NCBI GenBank assembly: GCA_023336875.1
Contig: JAMBLH010000178.1
Coordinates: 1-13,300, forward strand
DNA: 13,300 nt
Source of the DNA: Actinomycetes bacterium
GTDB lineage: Bacteria; Actinomycetota; Acidimicrobiia; Spongiisociales; UBA5794
Direction: 5' to 3'
The notes beneath the pieces are model-generated. The model was not told the DNA's origin, searched no databases, and saw nothing but the letters and a program-made list of their open reading frames with translations. This document shows, piece by piece, positions 5,495-11,889 of the stretch. Both the position numbers and the translations under genes were made by a program. The stretch's first letter is position 1; every line of letters begins with the position of its first letter.

Positions 5495-6164
5495 AGCGAT
5501 CCTCTGGAGCTTCGTCGTAGTAGTCGAGACGGTCGAGGGGCTGGACGAGGGATGTCAGCACGTTCATCACGTGTGCCGTTGTTCGCTTCAGGAATCGGTA
5601 GTAGAGAGCCCGCGACACGGCGATCTGTGCATCTGTGTCCGGCGGCACCTGGCACAGAGCCCTGACGTGGTCGTCGTAGTTGCTGAGGAAACCGTCCGCC
5701 TTGTCAAGCAGCTGCTGGGCCCGCACGGTGTCCATGGCCTCGAACACCGTTGCCGCCTCGAGGATGAGCGTCGCCACGTTGTCGCGGTAGCCGGCGAGTT
5801 CGTCCTCGTCGGGGGAGTCCGAGAAATCGGCACCGTAGCGAACGAGGTCGTAGAGGTTCTTTGCATAGTCTCCGACCCGTTCTGCATCCTTGACGATGGA
5901 TGCGTACTGGAGAACGAGCGGCATGTCGCCCGGGTTCACCGAAGCATGGATCATCAGTGTCCGCCGCACATCTGCTTGTAACTCGTTGATCTCCTTGTCA
6001 GTTGAGCGGACCTCTCGTTTCGTGGCCTTGGATTTGCCGCCGCCAAAGAGTGCGTCCGACGCGGTCACGAAGACGTCGTGGCCGTCCTCGAGCATTCGCA
6101 CGAGCATTGCCTGTACGTCATCGATTGGTGTCTGTGAGCTGCCTTTGAAGAATTCGAGTACCAA
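5493..6164 (-). CDS. PhoU-domain protein paired with the Na+/phosphate symporter
   Basis: A 223-residue, mainly helical protein. Residues about 15-110 form a PhoU-type bundle with the metal-binding helix KDAERVGDYAKNL (Asp93, Glu95, Asp99), and a second, looser helical half follows. PhoU proteins dampen phosphate uptake; here the partner is the Na+/Pi symporter immediately upstream rather than the Pst ABC transporter. The start is a TTG at 6164, chosen because AGGAGGAG lies just upstream (about 6168-6175), overlapping the symporter stop codon, with a 9-base gap between the genes. That arrangement implies translational coupling within one operon. The protein ends against the terminator hairpin shared with the convergent S23-family gene. 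Confidence 0.87.
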   Translation of the reverse strand: MVLEFFKGSSQTPIDDVQAMLVRMLEDGHDVFVTASDALFGGGKSKATKREVRSTDKEINELQADVRRTLMIHASVNPGDMPLVLQYASIVKDAERVGDYAKNLYDLVRYGADFSDSPDEDELAGYRDNVATLILEAATVFEAMDTVRAQQLLDKADGFLSNYDDHVRALCQVPPDTDAQIAVSRALYYRFLKRTTAHVMNVLTSLVQPLDRLDYYDEAPEDR

Positions 6165-6173
6165 GGGCTCCTC

Positions 6174-7334
6174 CTAATTGAGTACGACAATACCGACGAT
6201 CGGTATGGCTATGAACGCGATCCCAACGTAGGCGATCGCAACCCACTTGTGTTTCGCGGCGACATTGGCAAGTTTCTCGGCGAGGTCAACTGGGATGTAT
6301 CGGATCTTTCGTATCGGGTACACGAGGAGGATGCCGAACACATTGAAGAGCAGATGCACAAGTGCAATCGTCATGCCGCTTGCTGCACCCGTGGCGAGTG
6401 CTGCGAGTAGCGCAGTCACTGTCGTGCCGATGTTTGCCCCGAGCGTTATCGGGTATGCGTTGCGGACCAACAGGATGCCAGATGCGACGAGCGGAACCAG
6501 GATCGACGTCGTGATGGACGATGATTGCACTGCAACGGTAACGATTGCACCGACGCCCATTCCGACGACGCCGCTCTTTGCAAGGACCGCGTTGATCGAG
6601 GTCTCGATTCGTGCGGCGATCAGTGTCCTCATGTTCTTTGTGATGTACATGAGCGTCACGAATATGACGATGATGCCGATCACTATGAACGAGACACCGA
6701 GGACGGTTGGGTTATCTATGATCTTTTCGAGCACACCCTCGATCAGGCTTGCGCCCCATTTCACTGCACCCTTTATGGGCGAGTTGAAGGTTGCATCCTT
6801 GCCAACCGGCAGGAGATCGGTGAGCCATGTCGCTGTCTTGAGGAGGAAGCCGGTGGCCATCTCAAGTGGGAGGAAAACGGCGACCACGATGATGTTAAAA
6901 AAGTCGTGCATCGTGGCAGCGGTAAACGCAAGCTTGAACTCCTCAGACTTGCGAGCACTCGCGAGTGAGACGATCGTGTTGGTGACGGTTGTGCCGATAT
7001 TGGCACCCATAATCATATAGACGGCGATCTCGATCGGTAGCTGACCCGCGGCGACAAGTCCCACGATCGTCGCTGTCGTGACCGACGAGGATTGGACAAG
7101 GACTGTTGCGAGAACGCCGACAAAGAGAGCGGCGAGTGGATTCGTGATGCCGTCGAAAAGACCGCCGGCGGTATCTGAGCCGAGGAGCTTCACCCCGCCC
7201 TCGAGCATCTTGACGCCAACGAGGAAGAGATAGAGAAGACCCACCACGAGGGCTGCGCGCATGCCAGGAGGCATGCCCTTCTTTGGCCCCTGGACTATCG
7301 GGGAGACTGGCTCAAGATGGTCAGACGAATCCAT
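6174..7334 (-). CDS. Na+/phosphate cotransporter (NptA/PNaS family)
   Basis: A 386-residue inner-membrane protein of the Na/Pi cotransporter family. The two inverted-repeat halves are plain: QSSSVTTATIVGL (81-93) with GANIGTT (110-116), and QSSSITTSILVPL (270-282) with GANIGTT (299-305). The paired QSSS motifs form the substrate site in this family. There are about nine hydrophobic segments, and the halves are joined by a loop of about 60 residues (160-215). ATG 7334 gives a short cytoplasmic N-terminus; Met21 is an alternative. No Shine-Dalgarno is visible. TATCAT at 7376-7381 on the minus strand could be a -10. It is first in an operon with the phoU-like gene 9 bases downstream. A Pho box was not recognised. 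Confidence 0.93.
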   Translation of the reverse strand: MDSSDHLEPVSPIVQGPKKGMPPGMRAALVVGLLYLFLVGVKMLEGGVKLLGSDTAGGLFDGITNPLAALFVGVLATVLVQSSSVTTATIVGLVAAGQLPIEIAVYMIMGANIGTTVTNTIVSLASARKSEEFKLAFTAATMHDFFNIIVVAVFLPLEMATGFLLKTATWLTDLLPVGKDATFNSPIKGAVKWGASLIEGVLEKIIDNPTVLGVSFIVIGIIVIFVTLMYITKNMRTLIAARIETSINAVLAKSGVVGMGVGAIVTVAVQSSSITTSILVPLVASGILLVRNAYPITLGANIGTTVTALLAALATGAASGMTIALVHLLFNVFGILLVYPIRKIRYIPVDLAEKLANVAAKHKWVAIAYVGIAFIAIPIVGIVVLN

Positions 7335-7375
7335 GCGCGACGTTGGCCCAACTGCTACCGGATACGGTCGCGCCG

Positions 7376-7381
7376 ATGATA
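7376..7381 (-). promoter_or_regulatory. Possible -10 element upstream of the Na+/Pi symporter
   Basis: TATCAT on the minus strand lies 41 bases before the symporter ATG, in the 90-base gap after the peroxiredoxin gene. It fits TAnnnT, but no -35 is convincing, so this is weak. No other promoter-like signal stands out in the gap. Confidence 0.25.
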
Positions 7382-7424
7382 CGCCGACCGCGAATTGTGC
7401 CAGCCCAGCTGGGCGGCAAGCGAG

Positions 7425-7883
7425 CTACAACGCGGCGAGAGCTTCGCCGTAGAGCTCGTATTCACGGGGCGTGCCGAGGGAGTCAGTTGAGATCACCTTG
7501 CGGACAATGCCTTCTTTGTCCAGCACATAGGTAACCCGGTTGGCGCTTCCGAGGATCTCATTGAATGCTTCATACGATTGAACGACATCGCCGTGGGGCC
7601 AGAAGTCCGAAAGGACGGGGAACTCGAACCCGTTCTCGGATGCCCACTTTGCGTTTGTCGGGAGGGCATGGGTGGTGATCACGACGACCTTTGCGTCGAG
7701 ATCGCTCAGGGCGGCGAGACCATCCCTGAGCTGGCATCCCTCGTTGTCGCAGTGGCCCGTGAAGGGAAAGGGTATGAACACGACGAGGGCGTTGCTTCCC
7801 TTGAAATCTTCGAGCGAGACCTGTTCCCTGTTCTGGTCGTACAGGGTGAAGTCCGGTGCAGCGGTGCCTACGGCAAGTGGCAT
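7425..7883 (-). CDS. AhpE/PrxQ-like peroxiredoxin
   Basis: A 152-residue thiol peroxidase that reduces hydroperoxides. The active-site pattern Pro38-x3-Thr42-x2-Cys45 (IPFPFTGHC) gives peroxidatic Cys45, and Arg116 in NRVTYV fits the conserved Arg. The remainder, including DFTLYDQN and LSDFWPHGDVVQSYEAFNE, closely follows mycobacterial AhpE. AhpE lacks a nearby resolving cysteine, but here Cys50 gives the C-x4-C spacing of PrxQ/BCP enzymes. ATG 7883 is chosen because AAGGAG lies 9 bases upstream; the open frame continues to 8327, but that extension runs through the repeat array and the next gene. The reductant is not encoded nearby. Confidence 0.93.
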   Translation of the reverse strand: MPLAVGTAAPDFTLYDQNREQVSLEDFKGSNALVVFIPFPFTGHCDNEGCQLRDGLAALSDLDAKVVVITTHALPTNAKWASENGFEFPVLSDFWPHGDVVQSYEAFNEILGSANRVTYVLDKEGIVRKVISTDSLGTPREYELYGEALAAL

Positions 7884-7941
7884 TGGTTTGGGCTCCTTGG
7901 TGTGATGAAGGTGGCAGAAGACACCGATTTCATTCACCAGC

Positions 7942-7976
7942 TTATGTCGTATTTCGAACGTCGTATGTCGTATGTC
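7942..7976 (+). repeat. Period-7 tandem array, array 4
   Basis: Five units in 7-base steps: TTATGTC, GTATTTC, GAACGTC, GTATGTC, GTATGTC. It fills the gap between the zincin_2 gene, whose minus-strand stop is at 7978, and the peroxiredoxin start at 7883. No gene is attached to it, so it is a solo copy. Confidence 0.85.
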
Positions 7977-7977
7977 T

Positions 7978-9111
7978 CTACAAAGCTGTTTCGTCGAGGA
8001 GGACCCTTGCGTTCCAGCCGATGGGGTCCGACAGCTCATGAAGTTTGGGCATGTTCTCAGGGGCTTCCCACACACGTGTGAGCGCGTCCTCACCCCAGCG
8101 TTCAACGGCATCGTCACAGAACTGGGTGGCATCGGCCGCTCGCCAGCGCTCGAGCCTGAGACCGGCGAACTGCTGAAGGAACTGTTCCGTCTTGTCTGGC
8201 TCCGTGCGTCGGCGGCTGTAGGCCTCCTCGATACGTTCGATGTTCGGGAGCAGGTCGGCTCCTGCGATGCGAACAATGCGATCCGCATACCCCTCGATGA
8301 ACGCGGTAAACGCCTGGACATCTGCAAGCCGTTCCGGGTTGGCAGTTGCCTGGATCAGGCTGGCGGGGTTCTCTCCCTCTCCGAGCATCTGTTGCAGTTC
8401 CATGGGGTCGCTCATACCGGTGAGCTTCCCGAGCAGATCGGATGTGTCGATCTCGACCTCGTCGTAGAAAGCGGTGATGAGTTCAACGAATCTGCCTCTG
8501 ACCCATTCGACTGCCATGATCCTGTGGAATGCGACCTCGTGGAGCGCGCCCCAGAGGCGGATCTGGCGATGGTCGATGCCGTGGTCGATTGCAAAATCGT
8601 CGAGATTCGGCACGATCACGTAGGGACGGTCGTGATCCATTGCGGGAATCCCTGTGTCGAACTGACCGAGAGCGCGGTGCGCCATGAAACCAACCATGGT
8701 TCCTGCCTGCATGCCAAGAAGCGCAGGACCGAGCGGCGCAAGCATTGCACTCATGTCGCCCATGTCACCCATCCCCGACAGACCACCCATGTCGGTGAGG
8801 CTGGAGAGCTTGTCTCCCAGGGGTTCGACGAGCACACGGAATGACTGTTGGTTCTCCGCTGCCCACGTTGCCCTGTCTGTGGGGTTCAGTTCACCCGGCT
8901 CTGGCGAAGGAAGCTCGGTCACCGATGAGATCCTCACCTCTGCGACGTGAGCAAGTTCGCGGTACTCCTCTGCAACTGCCGGGTCGATCGGTTGGGGCGA
9001 GCCCGCAAGGCTCCGCGTCACTTCGCGGCCGAGCTTCCAATTGACAGGACCAGACGACTGGAGCATCTTGAAGAGTTGCTCAAAGAGCCCCTCATCTTCC
9101 ATGCCGTACAT
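7978..9111 (-). CDS. Zincin_2 / DUF2342 family protein (putative zinc-dependent hydrolase)
   Basis: A 377-residue member of an actinobacterial family annotated as putative hydrolase or zinc-dependent metalloprotease (TIGR03624-like, PF10103). Family marks: N-terminal FEQLFKMLQSSGPVNWKLGREVTR, a Gly/Met-rich hydrophobic middle (LSGMGDMGDM, then LGPALLGMQAG), IVPNLDDFAIDHGID and the core LWGALHEVAFHRIMAVEWVRGRF. The core reads HEVAFH (191-196), so the second His is one residue later than in HExxH. FIEGYADRI (271-279) sits where a third ligand would be expected. Activity is uncertain. ATG 9111 is supported by GGAGG (9121-9125) 9 bases upstream, inside the end of htrA. The genes are 5 bases apart, so probably one operon. 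No signal peptide is visible. Confidence 0.88.
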   Translation of the reverse strand: MYGMEDEGLFEQLFKMLQSSGPVNWKLGREVTRSLAGSPQPIDPAVAEEYRELAHVAEVRISSVTELPSPEPGELNPTDRATWAAENQQSFRVLVEPLGDKLSSLTDMGGLSGMGDMGDMSAMLAPLGPALLGMQAGTMVGFMAHRALGQFDTGIPAMDHDRPYVIVPNLDDFAIDHGIDHRQIRLWGALHEVAFHRIMAVEWVRGRFVELITAFYDEVEIDTSDLLGKLTGMSDPMELQQMLGEGENPASLIQATANPERLADVQAFTAFIEGYADRIVRIAGADLLPNIERIEEAYSRRRTEPDKTEQFLQQFAGLRLERWRAADATQFCDDAVERWGEDALTRVWEAPENMPKLHELSDPIGWNARVLLDETAL

Positions 9112-9116
9112 GTGAA

Positions 9117-10586
9117 TCAGCCTCCGAGTTCAGCGGGGCGCTGTCCCATCACGACTGTGAACGTCTCGTTCTCTCCGTCGCGCAGCACAACGAACTCAAC
9201 TTCGTCACCTACACGGTACAGACGAACGGCGAGAATGAGACCAGTTTGATCGGTGATCTCCTTGCCACCTATGGCGACCACGACGTCGCCAGCCTCGATG
9301 CCAGCGAGGCCTGCTGCCGAATCAGTGTCCTCGATCGAATCGATGATCGCGCCCGCTGGGGCGATGGCGCCGTCATCCGTCTCCACGTAGTGGGTGCCAA
9401 CGGTGACACCGAGGAACGGGTGAGCTACATCGCCAACGTCGATGATCTCGGCGGTGATGCGGTCCACAAGTTCAACGGGGATGGCGTATCCGATGCCTTC
9501 TGGCCCTGCCTGGGACACCCCGATCGCACTCGTGATACCGATAAGGTCGCCGTCGACGTTGAAGAGTGCGCCACCTGACGACCCACTGTTGATGGCTGCA
9601 TCAGTCTGAATCATGCCGTGGAGGAAGTCGTCGCCCGAGAAGTCGACTCTCCGGTCAAATGCGGAGACGATACCGACGGTCACTGATGCGCCACCCTCCT
9701 GTCCGAGCGGATTTCCGATGGCTACGACGGAGTCACCCAGCTTGAGGGCATCGGACGATCCGAAGTCGGCTGGAGTGAGGCCGGTGGCACTGATCTGAAG
9801 CACGGCGATATCGGTCAGATCGTCACTTCCGACGAGCGTCGCCTCATAGACGCGACCATCCTCAAACTCGACCGAGAACGTGTCCCCACCTTCGATGACA
9901 TGATGATTGGTGATGATGTGACCCTCCGCCGACATCACGACGCCAGAACCAGATCCAACGCCTACAGCGGCCTCGCCGTCCTCACCTGATTTGCCCACGG
10001 TTACTGTGACGATGGAGGGAACGGCTTTCGCCGCTACTGCGGTCGGATTGATTGCAGCACCAAGGTCGTTGATGATCTGCGCTGGTGGAATCTCGATCGG
10101 TTGCGCGGCCTGTGCAGCATTCACCGTGGTTGCCGTAGGTGCTGCAACAGCTTCGGGGTCATCGAACGTGCCTGTCGCTGCAAGTATCCCGACGGTCAGA
10201 AGCGCGCCGAGGATTCCTGCCACAACTGCACCTGCAAGGAAGAGCCAGCTGTTTGACCCGCGTTTCTGAGGGGCAGGAGGTATGCGCGCGGACACGGGCT
10301 CAACTCGCGGCGCTTCGAGATCTGGCGGTCCTGGATTGTCGTAGACGAACGGTACATAGGGTGGATAGTCGGAATCGATGTGGGCGTCAGGCGCATCGGC
10401 TGTCGGCTCAGGGGCCTCAGGCGTCACTGCGAATTCTGAGGTATCTGAGGTGGGTGTGCTGGGTGTGCTGGGTGTTTCTGTTGGGTCCATGTTCGTTCCA
10501 ACGCCTGAGATGTCGTCTTCGTTCCGCTCAGACGTGAGAGGAACATGAGAATCTGATGGGGTTGCGTCCGGGGTATCTTCGTGCAT
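9117..10586 (-). CDS. htrA: Membrane-anchored HtrA/DegP-type serine protease with one PDZ domain
   Basis: 489 residues from ATG 10586, or 457 from ATG 10490. A long Pro/Thr/Asp-rich cytoplasmic segment (to about 110) precedes one membrane helix (113-137), a linker, a trypsin-like protease domain (about 180-385) and a PDZ domain (about 391-482). The triad is complete: His229 (TNHHV), Asp259 (DLTDIAVL) and Ser337 (GSSGGAL). Such proteases degrade or cut misfolded envelope proteins; one PDZ plus an N-terminal anchor is also the plan of DegS. TACAAT lies 7 bases before ATG 10586 (leaderless long form). An ECF promoter motif lies 9 bases before ATG 10490 (short form). The zincin_2 gene follows 5 bases downstream. 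The frame is open to 10742, but that would run far into moaE. Confidence 0.92.
   Translation of the reverse strand: MHEDTPDATPSDSHVPLTSERNEDDISGVGTNMDPTETPSTPSTPTSDTSEFAVTPEAPEPTADAPDAHIDSDYPPYVPFVYDNPGPPDLEAPRVEPVSARIPPAPQKRGSNSWLFLAGAVVAGILGALLTVGILAATGTFDDPEAVAAPTATTVNAAQAAQPIEIPPAQIINDLGAAINPTAVAAKAVPSIVTVTVGKSGEDGEAAVGVGSGSGVVMSAEGHIITNHHVIEGGDTFSVEFEDGRVYEATLVGSDDLTDIAVLQISATGLTPADFGSSDALKLGDSVVAIGNPLGQEGGASVTVGIVSAFDRRVDFSGDDFLHGMIQTDAAINSGSSGGALFNVDGDLIGITSAIGVSQAGPEGIGYAIPVELVDRITAEIIDVGDVAHPFLGVTVGTHYVETDDGAIAPAGAIIDSIEDTDSAAGLAGIEAGDVVVAIGGKEITDQTGLILAVRLYRVGDEVEFVVLRDGENETFTVVMGQRPAELGG
10500..10525 (-). promoter_or_regulatory. ECF-type (SigE-like) promoter for htrA
   Basis: On the minus strand GGAAC (10525-10521), 17 bases, then CGTT (10503-10500): the same sequence and spacing as the motif before the sigma-factor gene. 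It ends 9 bases before an in-frame ATG at 10490 of htrA. It lies within the coding region of the long htrA form, so it would make the short form only. Confidence 0.7.
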
Positions 10587-10593
10587 GATGGTG

Positions 10594-10599
10594 ATTGTA
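10594..10599 (-). promoter_or_regulatory. -10 element for leaderless htrA (long form)
   Basis: TACAAT on the minus strand, then 7 bases, then ATG at 10586. The spacing puts transcription start on the ATG. It overlaps the ATG of the divergent moaE gene at 10599. No good -35 is seen 17 bases upstream. Confidence 0.5.
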
Positions 10600-11048
10600 T
10601 GAACGAAGAGTATGTAGCGGCGAATGAATTGGTGTGGATCGACGTCACCGATGAGCCGATCGATGTGCAGGCACTGTCCAATTTCGTTGCTGACCCGGCT
10701 GCGGGCAGCTCCGTCGTCTTCAGTGGAACTGTGAGGGACCACTCAGCTGGCCGGGAGGATGTGAGCCGTCTCGAGTACGAGGCATACGGAGGTGTCGCCA
10801 GTGCAAAGATCGCTGAGATCGTGAACGACGCGTTCGGGCAGTGGCCGATTCTCAGGGTGGCAGCGGTTCATCGCGTCGGGTCCCTCGACGTTGGAGAACC
10901 TGCTGTATCGGTGGCCGTATCAAGTGCGCATAGAGGTGACGGCTTCGAGGCGTGCCGATACATCATCGACGAGCTGAAGTCTCGCGTTCCCATTTGGAAG
11001 AAGGAGCATTGGCCCGGCGGAGCGGAATGGGTCAGGGAGGGCAGCTGA
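10599..11048 (+). CDS. moaE: Molybdopterin synthase catalytic subunit MoaE
   Basis: A 149-residue protein that, with thiocarboxylated MoaD, puts the dithiolene sulfurs into precursor Z during molybdenum cofactor synthesis in the cytosol. Signatures: SSVVFSGTVRDHSAG, LEYEAYGGVASAKI, HRVGSLDVGEPAVSVAVSSAHRGDGFEACRYIIDELKSRVPIWKKE. Lys127 and Lys134 correspond to the two conserved active-site lysines. The family length is complete. ATG 10599 is the best start, though no Shine-Dalgarno is visible; GTG 10581 lies in frame upstream. It diverges from htrA with at most 12 bases between the two ATGs, and converges with the HEAT-repeat gene with 19 bases between stops. No moaD or other cofactor gene is in the window. 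Confidence 0.93.
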   Translation: MNEEYVAANELVWIDVTDEPIDVQALSNFVADPAAGSSVVFSGTVRDHSAGREDVSRLEYEAYGGVASAKIAEIVNDAFGQWPILRVAAVHRVGSLDVGEPAVSVAVSSAHRGDGFEACRYIIDELKSRVPIWKKEHWPGGAEWVREGS

Positions 11049-11067
11049 CGCTGTCAATTCTCGGCAG

Positions 11068-11658
11068 TCAGCTTCCATTCGCGAGTTGTTTGCCGACCAC
11101 CATCTCGGCTGCTTCCCTGACACCTGGATTCCGATCGAAGGCTGCTCGCTGGATCGCTGGTTCGATCCGGGGGTCGTCGAATACGGTGATCGCGGCGATC
11201 GCCCTTCTTCGTACCTGAGGAGGTCCCTTCGCGATGAACTCAAGAAGAGGGTCGATAGCTTCATCGCTTCCTATCGCACCCAGGGCCGCGACCGCGGCCT
11301 CCTTGACGGTGCGGTCCTGGTCATCGTTGCCGACCTCAACAAGCCAGGGAATAGCCGATGCGTTGGAGAGCTCTCCGTAGGCTGTTGCAACAGCCTCTCG
11401 TACCTCGGCTGCGTTGTCGCCCTGTGCACTGGCCAGATACGCGAGCGAGCGCTCGCCGCACACACCGAGCTTCTCCGCAGCTGCTGCGCGAACGGACGTC
11501 TCGTGATCGTTGAGCAGCGCCACGAGTGTGTCGAATAGGAAGTTTGCTGACTGATCTTCGAGTGCCGTCGTTGCCATCCGCCGAAGGATGGGATCCTCAT
11601 TGTCAAGGAAGCCCCCCGGATTGGCGACAAGCGCAACGAGTTCGTCGCGGTCAGCCAT
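11068..11658 (-). CDS. HEAT-repeat (PBS-lyase-like) protein
   Basis: A 196-residue all-helical protein made of about five HEAT/PBS-lyase-type repeats of about 31 residues. Each has the pattern of paired helices with Asp and Val-Arg-x-x-Ala turns: DHETSVRAAAAEKLG, NAAEVREAVATAYGEL, DRTVKEAAVAALGAIG, PPQVRRRAIAAITVF, NPGVREAAEMVVG. Such solenoids act as scaffolds; no catalytic residues are seen and the partner is unknown. There is no signal peptide or membrane helix. ATG 11658 is preferred because GGGGG (11664-11668) precedes it by 5 bases; an ATG at 11670 has nothing comparable. The frame is open to 11883, but that extension translates the inverted-repeat element described separately. Confidence 0.85.
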   Translation of the reverse strand: MADRDELVALVANPGGFLDNEDPILRRMATTALEDQSANFLFDTLVALLNDHETSVRAAAAEKLGVCGERSLAYLASAQGDNAAEVREAVATAYGELSNASAIPWLVEVGNDDQDRTVKEAAVAALGAIGSDEAIDPLLEFIAKGPPQVRRRAIAAITVFDDPRIEPAIQRAAFDRNPGVREAAEMVVGKQLANGS

Positions 11659-11668
11659 GAGGTCCCCC

Positions 11669-11834
11669 ATCCAGGGGGGAGTGTGAGCCCGCGAGCCGAG
11701 AAGAAGCCGTCCTCCTTTTAGGCGGAAGTGGGAGCCTGCGAGCCCCTGTACGCCACAGTCCTGGCGTGGTTCCGAAGCAGGGTCGCGGTGGCCCCTCGCG
11801 TACCGGGTTCGCAGGCTCACACGCCCCCCTGCAT
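11669..11834. repeat. Inverted-repeat (REP/BIME-like) element
   Basis: The 29-base arms 11669-11697 and 11806-11834 are reverse complements with 25 of 29 matches; the shared core is GTGTGAGCC. A third, partial copy in the same orientation as the left arm begins near 11728 (GAGCCTGCGA at 11732-11741). It pairs with the right arm (TCGCAGGCTC at 11809-11818), extending to 14 pairs with one G-T. The element is non-coding and lies between the HEAT-repeat start and the thiolase end. A small non-autonomous element or an extragenic palindrome fits; which one is not decided. Confidence 0.7.
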
Positions 11835-11854
11835 CGCTCGTTCCTCGCTCTGCT

Positions 11855-11874
11855 GTCCCCCCTGAAGGGGGGAC
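11855..11874. terminator. Strong GC hairpin after the thiolase gene
   Basis: GTCCCCCC (11855-11862), loop TGAA, GGGGGGAC (11867-11874): a perfect 8-bp stem 15 bases past the thiolase stop on the minus strand. There is no T-tract on either strand, so it is a factor-assisted or U-less terminator at best. Confidence 0.45.
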
Positions 11875-11889
11875 GTCGTGCATGGAGAC

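Noticed and set aside
5217..5981. A 254-codon open frame on the plus strand
   Set aside because: It spans the S23-family gene in another frame, the terminator hairpin and the phoU-like gene in antisense.
7884..8327. N-terminal extension of the peroxiredoxin
   Set aside because: It runs through array 4 and the end of the zincin_2 gene; AAGGAG and the family start support ATG 7883.
7972..8844. A 290-codon open frame on the plus strand
   Set aside because: It is antisense to the conserved zincin_2 gene and looks like a mirror of its codon bias.
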